Assembly (NCBI RefSeq): GCF_032062135.1
Contig: NC_092862.1
Location: forward strand, 48,457,015-48,521,014
Origin: Pyxicephalus adspersus
Lineage: Eukaryota > Chordata > Amphibia > Anura > Pyxicephalidae
Length of the DNA: 64,000 bases
Direction of reading: 5' to 3'
The notes under the pieces: generated by a model
Seen by the model: the letters and a program-made list of their open reading frames with translations, nothing else
Databases searched by the model: none
What the model was told of the DNA's origin: nothing
Shown here: piece by piece, positions 1-26,230 of the stretch
Numbering within the stretch: position 1 is the stretch's first letter
How the letters are laid out: each line of letters opens with the position of its first letter
Made by a program: the position numbers and the translations under genes

Positions 1-1199
1 ATCCAAACCTGTTTAATAAGCAATTTGTAATATTTGTATCCTTTTAAGTAAATTTGAGTTATGGTTTGTAGTATTGCTATTTGGTTTTTATTGTTTCTGT
101 ATGTTGGAGAAAAAAAATGTTTTTTATTCCAAGTATGCTCCGAAGCAATTTTGAATGAATGGTGAGACACACTTTTTTTGTGGAGTATCGCAGAACTATC
201 TTTTTTTAAACTTGATATTCCTCCATTGAAGATTTCGCCTTCATCTGTGTATTTACTAAACACAGCATGAAGTGGTTATCATTATCACATCTGTTTAATG
301 TTTTCAAGAAAAAAAAATATGAAACCAAGAGTGTGTGTGTATTTCCATAATAAATCACAAAGCCAAAAATGTACAAAATGTACAGTTGCAAACGCCAAGA
401 AAATTAAATGCCATGTGTTCAAAACCAGGTTGAGTATTTTTAGGTTGGATTTGGATATAGACAACATTTCCCCTGAGAGACTGACAATATGACAGTGGCT
501 GATCCTGCACAGCAGTCTAGTTTTGGTGGTACAGCTTATTTTGGTTATATAGGCGATCAAAGACTAGACTGCCGCTAATAAAAACAAAAGCTTATAAATT
601 ATTTCAGTTCCTTTTGCTCCTGTTTTTTATTATATAATCATCTGTGGAGGGGATTACAGCAATGTGTTTAGTGGAGTACAGAAGGTCAGGTTCTGTGGGA
701 CCTATTGCATGCAATGTTCAGCCCCGTGGGACAGATGAGTTTTTTAGAGCTCAAGCAAGCCAAACATTACTGTTAGATTCAACAACTTATCTGGCAAATT
801 AAATTAGGCCTGAACTGGTGTACAGTAAATCCCCAAATGTGCGTCCATATTAGCCTACTACATGATGCTGTATGCACAGTGATCCTCTGCCCAAAGGTGT
901 CTGCATACTATCAATAGGCAGTACAAAACACCCAAGGCTCCATGGCTAGCCTTCCTACCAAAACTTGGCAAGATCTCTAACACCCTGAGGAGAGGGGGAA
1001 AGAAGTAAGAGAGTGGGGAGGAGTTTGGTGGTTTATGTTATTATGCCAAACGTACATTATAGCTGTTGTGCCATTTATTGTGACATGTCAGTAGTTTGTA
1101 TTACAGGCTGGTAGGGCTACTAAAAAGGTCTACTTTATTGTCACTATTCACCTATCGAGTGAATATTTCTATATGGCTGATATTCACACATGAAGATAA
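1..1199. other. Upstream intergenic DNA, no gene seen
   Basis: This is AT-rich sequence upstream of NDUFV2. I see no exon-like conservation, no recognisable protein in any frame and no repeat that I can name. Open frames here are short and lack protein-like composition. Confidence 0.5.
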
Positions 1200-1420
1200 A
1201 ACCAATCACAGCTCTGCCCTGTTTCCTTACCAGAGTCAAACTCACGTCACAACATCCGCTAGGGAGGCTCACGTGACCCGAGCGATTTCTCGACGCTTGA
1301 GTTCTCTAGCCTTGCGTATCTTGAGTCCTTGCGAGCCGTGCGTGTGTTCGGCGCTCGTGCAGTGCTGTCTGCCTGTCTCCAGTAGTGGCCCGGGCTGTCG
1401 GCTTGTGTTTTCGGGCGGCG
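1200..1420 (+). promoter_or_regulatory. NDUFV2: NDUFV2 promoter, TATA-less and CpG-rich
   Basis: CpG dinucleotides become dense from about 1,245 to 1,560, in contrast to the AT-rich flanks. Visible boxes are a CCAAT at 1,202-1,206, a CRE-like ACGTCA at 1,244-1,249 and an E-box CACGTGAC at 1,270-1,277. There is no TATA box, as expected for a housekeeping respiratory-chain gene. The transcription start must lie before the ATG at 1,421 but cannot be placed from sequence alone. Confidence 0.6.
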
Positions 1421-18251
<16,831 letters not shown>

Positions 18252-18340
18252 ACTGACAGTGTAATAATTGTTCTTATTATACCTTCAAAGCTAAACTCTT
18301 ACATACTTAAATAAAACCGCCTTGTTCCAATATTCATGTG
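18252..18340 (+). other. NDUFV2: NDUFV2 3' UTR
   Basis: This is a short untranslated tail after the stop. AATAAA at 18,310-18,315 is the likely polyadenylation signal, giving a 3' UTR of roughly 80-90 bases if cleavage occurs about 20 bases downstream. The exact cleavage site is inferred. Confidence 0.7.
18310..18315 (+). promoter_or_regulatory. NDUFV2: Polyadenylation signal AATAAA (NDUFV2)
   Basis: This canonical hexamer lies 59 bases after the NDUFV2 stop and is followed by a T/G-rich stretch (TTCATGTGTTGT), as expected of a downstream element. Confidence 0.75.
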
Positions 18341-19439
18341 TTGTATAATCTGTCTGCAATGCAGGCAGGCAAATTACTTCATCCCATTATATAATTATAT
18401 ATAATATCACATAACTGTTTTCATTAAGCATACATATTTATACTTGATCTTGTAAAATCTACATATTACTTCTTGATAATGGGAGTCATATGATGCGATG
18501 GCTGCATTTTTCAGGCTAAGAACATAAACTGGAAGAAAAAAAAACAATGGTTAGCCTAATAGTGAGGATAACATAGGAAGGCAAATCAAGCCTGTGACAG
18601 CTATAGTTTCCTCTATAGATGCAATGAAGAAATCAGTGTATACCTCAGGTAGGTACCGGGTAAAAATAAAAGTGGGGAGACATAAAATGTATTGCTGACA
18701 CTTCATCTAAGGACTGGTAAGCTGCTCTACATTACATTTTTGGTTTTGTGCTTAGACACACTTGAACTTACACCTGCTCTTAACAAATAATACTGATCAT
18801 TTCTGATTCATCAACATACTTGTTTTCGTTCACTGACCCAAAATATTAAAGCTGTTGGATCAGCATGATAACCAGGCAATAATCATTATTGGAAGACCTT
18901 GATATTTCTCTTAGTACAGGTATTCTTTAAAATTACCTTTAGTATTTTCCGGCACATATATCAATAAATGTAATTTAGCTGGTGATATACAAAATCAAGT
19001 CTTTTGTATAACTACCCACTATTCTGATGTCAACTACATGATTTTTTTTTTAACACTCATCTATACAAATTCTTTCAGTTGAGAGAAATTTGTGAGTTTG
19101 TTTACATTTGTTTTTCAATGTGATTCATAACAGGGGATTGATAAGGCCAGTCGTGTCTATAGTGGTTCATATTTTTATTGTATAAGTAGATTCACTTTTT
19201 TGACGTTTGGACAGAATACCTCACATTATTATCCAGCTTACTTTGATATTGACTAAATACCCGCACTTTGTGAAGGTCCTCAAGTAATAAAGCAACTCTA
19301 AACCATAACGTTTTCACCATTATGCTTCACAGTTTGTAAGACGTTCCCCACATGAAATATTGTGTTTGTACCATAATATCCACTGTTAGTGTGGCCAAAC
19401 TTTTTTTTTTTTTTTTTTATAATTAGTCTCCATAAAGGC

Positions 19440-19907
19440 TGGTCCATATATTGATCAGCTATAGTATTAAACTACTGACAAAGTGATTATTAATATTATT
19501 GGTATAATGGCACATGTCAAGGGGTGGTTAAGGTTTTGTATGCTTAAGAATCTCAGCAAGTCTTATTGGGCAAATTGTGATGGCTAGATGACTAGGCCAA
19601 AGCATCTACAAATGGGCAGGTGTGTGTGTGTGTGTGTATCCTGGTATGCAACAGTTAGTACCTGCCAAATGTGTTCTAAGAAAGAACAACTTGTGAACCC
19701 GCAACAGGGCCATGAGTATCCAGGGCCAACTGATCTGCATTGAGAGCACAACAGGTGCATTGTTACAATGGAGTTACTGTAGCACAAATTGCTGGCAATG
19801 AAAAAGGTATCACAATACACCAGTTTGTTGCATACAGATCTGAGTCTGTTTTGGTACACGGGCACAATATTAGATTCCTAATTAAAATGTTATGGCTGAT
19901 AAGTGTT
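19440..19907 (+). mobile_element. Tc1-like transposon remnant 2, catalytic part deleted
   Basis: The left end is TTGATCAGCTATAGTATTAAA and the right end AATGTTATGGCTGATAAGTG, the decayed inverted-repeat termini of a Tc1 lineage. Between them is the plus-strand N-terminal DNA-binding part. GQIVMAR and then LGQSIY appear around 19,570-19,610, and VSTCQM with VNPQQGHE around 19,652-19,712, broken by stops. The catalytic DDE region is missing altogether. A (TG)n tract has expanded within it at 19,621-19,637. Confidence 0.75.
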
Positions 19908-20149
19908 TTTTTTTTTTACTAATATTCTTTTTGACTGCAAGAGTTTTTTTTTTTGGAATAATAGTACCATATACTTAGATAACAAAGAAAACTCCATATT
20001 GGGTCCTAATTAGTGACACTTGATTCTAATCTCATGGGTTGGTGGGGCAAATGTAGAAGTTTACTTTTTTTTTTTTTTTTATAATTGTAACAAATTTGCA
20101 AAATAAGTTTCAATCACTTAGCGAATGAGAATGAATAAATCAATTCCCC

Positions 20150-20300
20150 AAACCTGCCCAGGTCTGAGCCCGCAAAGGGAGAGTGGGTGTTCAGAAACAC
20201 AACCCGCCCTGAGCCTGCGGTGGCTGCAGCTCTGGCCAGTGCGTTCTTCTCCTGACCCCACTGGTGGGTACACTGGCCAGAGCCACAGCCTAAAACTGTT
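20150..20300. repeat. GC-rich block related to the hAT-like element at 60 kb
   Basis: It shares GAGCCTG, CTCTGGCCAGTGCG, a CCCCACTGGTGGG block and CTGGCCAGAGCCAC in the same order as 60,075-60,175. The block is a near-palindrome centred on the CCCCACTGG region. Terminal CAGTGGTTGCCAACC ends are not recognised here, so it may be a truncated copy. Confidence 0.5.
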
Positions 20301-21184
20301 TAGCATAGCAGTAGCAAAATAATCTGACCTAATGGATTGGATATGCTCCTTAAATCTCCAACAGAACATTACAGGTTAACGGTAATATTATTTTGCTCTA
20401 AAATCATTGCAGTATAGGCAAGCAAAGACAATTTCACTATAATATACACTAGGAAATAATTAATGTTGCTATCAGCTCATAAATCTGACTTAAAATAAAG
20501 AGGATTTGCTGTCATACAGAGATAAAGCACAAAATGTAAAGCATGTCTTAAGATGTACCCTAAACATCAAAATCTATTTTTTTCCCCCCCATTAAATTCT
20601 GCTTGAATGATAGCAGTACACATCTTACACATGGCATGGCAGACATTCTTGTTCTCTAGCCTCAAGGCTTTATATTTGTAGTGCGATATCAGTTAACCTA
20701 CTGCAGTCTAACTTTTAGTTGAATTAGTTATGTGTCACTATGGTGGTGTTCGCTATTTTCCTTTCTGGAGAAGATGTACATGAGTATTTGCAGTGCAAGG
20801 ATCTATGCTTCCTTCACCACCTCCTGTAGCTTCCTGATCGTTATTCAACCAGTTGTCATGGGAGTCATGACATAAGGAAATAAAGCCCGGTTCCTCTACC
20901 AAAATGGCTACCTGTGCCAAAAGACCCAGTGCCAGACATGGCTCTGATAAATGGGGAAAAAAAAGATCAATGGAGCCAATCAGCAACACTACAATAAAGA
21001 ACCAATAGTTCTGAATTAAATTGGAATATGGGCCAGCTCACTACCCAAAAGTCAGATGGAAGAGGAACCATGCTGGCTTTAGGGTAACAAGTACAAATGT
21101 AAGTAAATTTGCAGTTTCAATCCCTCCTAAACATAAATGCACAATGGTAGCCCCACTGTAGGTTTTCTTTTTAATTCTGAAGTT

Positions 21185-21490
21185 CAGCTTTAAAGCGGAA
21201 CTAAACCTAAAAACTACATGTGACTAGACAGATTCTTTATTTTAGAAGGGACTGGTGATCTCACTTTTGCAATAAAACAACCTTACCTGACTGATCACAA
21301 TTTTAATTGGACCTTTCCTCACTCCAGCTTGAGCACCACCATCTTCACCCGATTTTCTTCCTGGAGTCGGCTCTTTGGCCCTGTTGTAACTCCCACACAT
21401 GCGTCTGTACATTTATTACGAAGCTTGGACATTTCTTGTTCCTTTCTGCAATAAAGACTGATTTTCTAACTATAGTTTTGCTTTAAGGAA
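21185..21490. repeat. Dispersed repeat, 'gtggaact' family
   Basis: It starts at about TTTAAAGCGGAACTAAACC and contains TTTTGCAATAAAACAACC, TTACCTGACTGATCAC and a late TTTCTGCAATAAAGACTG. It ends near TAGTTTTGCTTTAA. The ends resemble short inverted repeats (TTTAAAGC and GCTTTAA). Confidence 0.45.
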
Positions 21491-21694
21491 TGCCCTGCAC
21501 TTCCTTACAGAAGCTTAGCTTGCATCTTCAGAAATTAAAATGTTTTGTTTACCAAAAAAATGAATTACAAACTACATTTCTGACTGTGATTGTGCTGCTG
21601 TGTATAACAAAACATTAGTGCTTATCAGCAATTGCATTTGTCACAATGGTAAAGTTTACCATATTCAGCACACAAAGATTGTATATAGCACAGC

Positions 21695-21696
<2 letters not shown>

Positions 21697-21744
<48 letters not shown>
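21697..21744. repeat. (TA)24 microsatellite
   Basis: An uninterrupted TA dinucleotide run of 48 bases. It is likely length-polymorphic. Confidence 0.98.
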
Positions 21745-21745
<1 letters not shown>

Positions 21746-22099
21746 CCGAGAGGTGTGGAGCATATATCAAACAATGGCAGTGTTCAAAAAGGAGCACTAA
21801 CAAGTAAAAATACATCAAATTACCATTTGGAGTACAGCTGTGTATATCTGATGGTGTAAGTATAAAAAGCAAAAGTATTACAATAGTGTGATGAAATAAT
21901 ACTGTACTGGAATGAATTGTCTGGGAAGCCAGGTGCTTCAATGCTTCCTCCAGATACATTATTATTCTCTTTACATGGTGTCCGCATATTCTGCTCTGTT
22001 TAACTATAAAGGGGGTATCAGCCAGATAAAGACTGATATAATGAACTGAACAATGGAACAAAAGGTGAGACAGCCCTGTCTGAAAGGCCATACAGACCA

Positions 22100-22404
22100 A
22101 GGCTACATACACACATCAGATGATTCTCGTCTGATTATCGTTTCAGGGCTAGTATCAGACGAGAATCTGATGTGTGTACAGCAGCCATCCAACGTCCTTC
22201 ATGGATTTGTCCTGGTGGATCCATGAATGACCACAATGCAAGTGAGAGCGCAGCGGGGTGTCACTCTGTTGTTCTCCCCCCTCTCCATAGAGCACAATGG
22301 CGCTGTATGTACAGCGCTCGTTCATTCATCCCTGTCTTTTGTTGTTGAAAAGGATCATGAAACATTTTTTCCAACAACAAAAGTCTAACGTGTGTACACT
22401 GCCT
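22100..22404. mobile_element. TA-type hairpin element, divergent copy
   Basis: It begins AGGCTACATACACACATCAG and ends GTGTGTACACTGCCT. The left part folds on itself: CAGATGATTCTCGTCTGAT pairs with ATCAGACGAGAATCTGATG. It keeps the CTCTCCATAGAGCA and AATGGCGCTGTATGTACAGC hairpins of the well-preserved copies at 24.2, 46.8 and 50.8 kb. Confidence 0.75.
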
Positions 22405-22759
22405 AAAGAAACACGTACAGCCAAAAGCAAAGCAATTTATAATTTTTGGGAATCGGGCCACGATCTACCACAGCCATGTGCAAATTTGTTTTTCAACCTT
22501 TCCTATTCACTTCTTTGGAGGAGGTTGGGAGTACGGATGAGCCCACAAGCCCACAGAGGGTCTAAAATGACCCTAAAGGTTTTTGTGTGAGGTCCATACA
22601 TTATATATTAATGCTGATAGAAAGCGTCATCCCTTTCAGGTATCAAATCTGTTGTTTCTCATTTATTTCGTAGGAGGAGTTGCATAATAAATTGGCCAAA
22701 GATTATATAGATCCTTGGTTACCAGCTTTATTTATGCCACATCCTAAGAAACTCTTGAA

Positions 22760-23050
22760 GAGATTTGGGAACAAAAACTCTGTTTCCAAAGTGAAAAATG
22801 TTCTTATCCTACATGTTTCGCAGCAACATGGGAAGTCTCTTCTGCAATAACACATCTCACCTGCCTGACTGCTCCAGCAATATGTGAAAAAGCAGAGCTG
22901 CAGTCAGCTTTGGTTGCAAAGAAGACTCGGCTTTGCTTACGTGTGCCAGAGATAGACGTACTCCCATGTGCCTGTGTGAGAGTTACATCACTCCTACCAT
23001 GGCCAATCAAGATGGTCGAAGAAGAAAGATGGAGGCGCCTCACATTTAAA
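22760..23050. repeat. Probable 'gtggaact' family repeat
   Basis: CTTCTGCAATAACACATCTC, ACCTGCCTGACTGCTCC and GGTTGCAAAGAAGACTCGG recall the family order seen elsewhere. Boundaries and assignment are uncertain. Confidence 0.35.
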
Positions 23051-23424
23051 CACTAAATTAAAAACAGACCTGTCTTCACATTTCTAACATATGAAAGGAT
23101 GGCTATCCTTTTCAGATAATAGAATTTTTTTTGTTAATACTTTTTAAATGTATATTTACCTTCTTGGGTGGTTCATTTCTGTTCGGATTTATATGTATAA
23201 AAGCGGTACATTGTCTTTCATGAAAATTCATTTTACATTGTAGACATGTAATTAATTCTTAGGCATAACTCATTAAAATATGTCCAATATTTAATAAATT
23301 TAATAATAAACTTTAAAAAAAAACACAAAATATTTTAAAACAAGGGTGCATAAAAATACTGAAACCTGTAATATAACTGTACATAGGCATAAATAATATA
23401 ATGATTACTTTGTATTGGATTCAA

Positions 23425-23715
23425 TACAGTTATTTTGCTTTGAATCCAATTCAAAATAATTTGAAATTCCCGTCACGCTCCCTCGCACGCATTGACAACA
23501 CTGGGAACTCCCAGGAAACATCCGAGCACTCGCCGGGGAAGAGATCGGAGAAAGAGGATGTGGCCCAAAGATGGGATCCGACTGGCAGGACGCCGGTGGC
23601 ACCAGGTGTTAATTTTTTATGTTTTTAGCTACCCCAAGTGTGGCTCAGGGTTACCGCTTTCAGCAAGTTTTTTTTTACCCCAAGCTACACTTGGGATTAC
23701 CGCCAGGGAGGTTAA
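23425..23715. repeat. TTAA-ended dispersed repeat, copy 3
   Basis: It ends GATTACCGCCAGGGAGG then TTAA (23,712-23,715). Just inside, CCCCAAGTGTGGCTCAGGGT and CCCCAAGCTACACTTGGGAT form two linked blocks also seen at 2.5 and 13.3 kb. A left-hand inverted repeat (TTGGATTCAA at 23,414 and TTGAATCCAA at 23,440) may be part of the element or of the flank. Confidence 0.5.
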
Positions 23716-24180
23716 ATCCCCTTCCATCTTTATCACTGTGGTGGTAAACACTAAAGGGGAAACCTGCTGTCCCCTGGGATCCATACGACACATATCTCAG
23801 GAGGCTGTGAGCTGTTCATGATAGGCATTGGGTATGCGTCATCAGGGACATTCCTATAATGCAAAATAAATAGTGCTCTATTGATTATCATACCTTTGGA
23901 GGAAGACATCACCCGATCTCATGTCTTAACAGTGCAAATTTGGGAGACATGAGGAAGAACCTGGAGGATAGAAGATGGTGGTGCTGGAAGAACTTGCTGG
24001 GCTTGGTTTGTGGATGGATAGAGGGATTTTTATAAGCCCTGGGACTCGCCTGTCCATGTTCCATCTCATGGTGCCGCCATCTTCCTTTCATCCTTGGCCA
24101 TCATAATTGGCAGAGCTGGAGGATGTAACTCTCACACTAGGATGTAACTCTCAGGAGTTCATTCATCCCTGGCACAGGTA

Positions 24181-24515
24181 AAGCTACGTACACACGGCAG
24201 ATTTTTATCGCCCGATAATCGGCATCGGCCAATTATTGGGCGAAAATCTGCCGTGTGTACAGTCGGTGTCGTCCATCGTCCGGACGACCGACCTGCCGGA
24301 TCCACGGACGATGGACGACAGCCGATCGTAATGAAAGGGAAGGGGGAGAGCGCGCAGCAGGATGCCGCTCCGTCGCTCTCCCCCCTCCCCTCTCCATAGA
24401 GCATGAACGGTGCTGTATGTACAGCACCGTTCATGCATCTTGCAGCCCCTTGTCGTTGGAAAGGATCATGAAAGATCCTTTCCAACGACAAAAATTGCAA
24501 GTGTGTACGCAGCTT
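24181..24515 (+). mobile_element. Five-hairpin TA-flanked element, copy A
   Basis: It is 335 bp, from AAGCTACGTACACAC to GTGTGTACGCAGCTT, with TA on both sides (24,179-24,180 and 24,516-24,517). The interior is a chain of inverted repeats: a 30+ bp arm pair at the left, GTCGTCCATCGTCCG, GGAGAGCG, CATGAACGGTGCTGTA (perfect) and TTGTCGTTGGAAAGGATC. It is non-coding, so presumably mobilised by a transposase encoded elsewhere. Confidence 0.9.
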
Positions 24516-24760
24516 TAGGAAAGCTTTGATTGGTGGGTTTCCCTGGCAACCAAGGTTGGTGGTGCACATGTGCATGTGAAGTTTTTTAAATTTTCATTGG
24601 GTGATCAGACAGGTAAGTCAGGAATTACAGAAATGACAACGCCTGTACATTTCTGCAAGAAGCACCTGCCTGATCTTTAATTTTGTAAAGTTCTGCTCAA
24701 TAATATGGAGCTGCAATACTTTTCTTGTTTCAGCTTGGAGTTCTGCTTTAATGCTAGTGT
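24516..24760. repeat. Dispersed repeat, 'gtggaact' family
   Basis: It contains TTTCCCTGGCAACCAAGG, GGTGATCAGACAGGTAAG, CATTTCTGCAAGAAGC, ACCTGCCTGATC and a final AGTTCTGCTTTAATG. It directly abuts the right end of the hairpin element. Confidence 0.45.
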
Positions 24761-25079
24761 GTTTAAAGCCTTCGTCCTAAATACAGCAAATCCAGCCATA
24801 GTGACAGGAATCATCCTGCAATGAATGGAATCTATCAACAATACCCATAAACCTCTCGGCTCACTTCCCCATTGGTTACTAACAATCATCCCTTGCCATA
24901 ATAACAAGTTATTCTCCTGAACACCCAATGACAACTAATAAACCACATTGCCTAAAATACCGAATATTTCGGCAAATACCATTCATTACAGCTGGGTGAA
25001 TCCAGCCATTAGCCATTGACTATTATCACTTATAAACACATCGCTGGGATCTGTCAAAACAGCTGCTGCTTGCGTCACT

Positions 25080-26230
25080 GTCGCAACTGGCAGGTCACGT
25101 CAACACCCCCCCTCCTCCTCCTTAGACTTGGCGCATGCGTCCTAGCAACTCAGAGGACAATACTCACTGCGCCATCACAACAATAGTGAAGGCAGAGACG
25201 GAAATGGAGGCGAGCACCCTACAGTCTGAGGACAGCATACACAGCCAGAGAGCTGACCAGAAGCCCGGCTTTCCTGCCGCCCGAACCCGCCAGCTGGCAT
25301 CACCTTCTGCTCGCTTCCTCACCGTCTTGCGATTCGAGAACCTTCTTCCAGGCGCAGCCATTCCCGGGTGACGCCACTGCCCCAGCAACCAATCAGCGGC
25401 CGCAGGTTTGTTTCCAGCTGCCAGCTTGTACGGGTTGAAGCCTTTTCCGTGACGTAGAGGGGGCGGTGTTATGCGGATAGAAGGCTGTAGAATAGAGAAC
25501 GCTCTTTTATTAGCGTGCGTAGAACATTGGAGTGTGTTAGTGTCACGTGACTAGACCATGTATACTCTGCGCGCTCCCCCTATGGAGGTGAAAGAACTGG
25601 CTGACAGAGGCCGTCTCATTGTTACCCTGCACACAATAACCCGCGCTCGCCGCAGACTAATGCTGTGTGTGTGTGTGTTTGACTGACAGCTTTGGCACCG
25701 CCCCGCGAGCCCGCCAATGGGGTGAGCCATGCAGCCGTCACGTGGGGTGCGGAGCAGCGTCCAATCGGTTTCGGGTCGCTGAGGGCTGTGTGCTGAGGAG
25801 GTGGGGAGTGTGTAAGAGAGGGGAGGGCGGCATAGAGAGACAGAGGGGAAGAAGAGGGGTGTGAGCGCTGCTGTGTGAAGGTCTACCGGGCTATAGTGTG
25901 CGCCTTTCACCCCGTGCAAACCTATTCACCCCAATACCACTGAACACCCGAGTGTGAGGGACGGCCTGGGGAGCGCGAAAAAGCCGTGTGGTAGCAGGTG
26001 AGGAGCTGGGGGGGGGGTCACATGGGGAGGGGGTGGGGAAGCGCAGGCCCACTGGGGGGGGGGGGTGACCGAGGGTATGGGTCACGTCAGTGGGGTCACC
26101 GTCTGTACCTGGGTTCCGGGGGTAAATACGGGAATGTCACGAAAAGGCCATGTCTGTTCTCCTGGAGGTGGAGGCCTGACTTTCCCGGGTGTTGTGTGCG
26201 AGTAGCGGGCCTGGCTGTGTAATGTGTAGC
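25080..26230. promoter_or_regulatory. ANKRD12: ANKRD12 CpG island promoter
   Basis: This is a strong CpG-dense stretch with no TATA box. Visible elements are an NRF1-like GCGCATGCGT (25,131), CCAAT boxes at 25,389, 25,714 and 25,761, TGACGTA at 25,450, a palindromic GTCACGTGAC at 25,542-25,551 and a second CACGTG at 25,739. The G-rich tracts near 26,007-26,015 and 26,055-26,066 are downstream of the presumed first donor. Factor binding is inferred from motif only. Confidence 0.75.
25850..25997 (+). other. ANKRD12: ANKRD12 exon 1, non-coding (tentative)
   Basis: The CpG island has a good donor, GTAGCAG|GTGAGG, at 25,997/25,998 on the same strand as ANKRD12. Human ANKRD12 starts with a non-coding exon in a CpG island followed by a long intron, so this is the best candidate for exon 1. 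The start is not determined and transcript data would be needed. Confidence 0.4.

Larger units (their letters stand above)
18341..25079. other. Intergenic region between NDUFV2 and ANKRD12
   Basis: About 6.7 kb with no gene recognised. Named pieces are a Tc1-like remnant (19.4-19.9 kb), a hAT-related GC-rich block (20.15-20.3 kb), two or three 'gtggaact' family repeats, a (TA)n tract, two hairpin elements and a TTAA-ended repeat. The part from 18,341 to 19,440 is AT-rich with nothing recognised. Confidence 0.55.

Noticed and set aside
1385..1420. N-terminal extension of NDUFV2 from a GTG codon
   Set aside because: The ATG at 1,421 gives the expected exon length and a normal presequence. GTG initiation in a vertebrate nuclear gene would need positive evidence.
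21696..22112. 138-codon minus-strand frame ending in alternating Tyr-Ile
   Set aside because: Its tail is the (TA)24 microsatellite read as YIYI. The remainder has no recognisable protein character. The same artefact occurs at 48,192-48,548.
22804..22860. Fifth hammerhead-like site (GCGAAACATGTAGG on the minus strand)
   Set aside because: The upstream block is CAGAAGA rather than CTGANGA and comes from the TTCTGCAATAA phrase of another repeat family; stems do not form.
24205..24575. Several overlapping open frames through the hairpin element, with near-identical counterparts at 46.8-47.2 and 50.8-51.2 kb
   Set aside because: The frames recur because the repeat itself recurs and because palindromes create mirrored frames. 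They have no domain and no start context of note.
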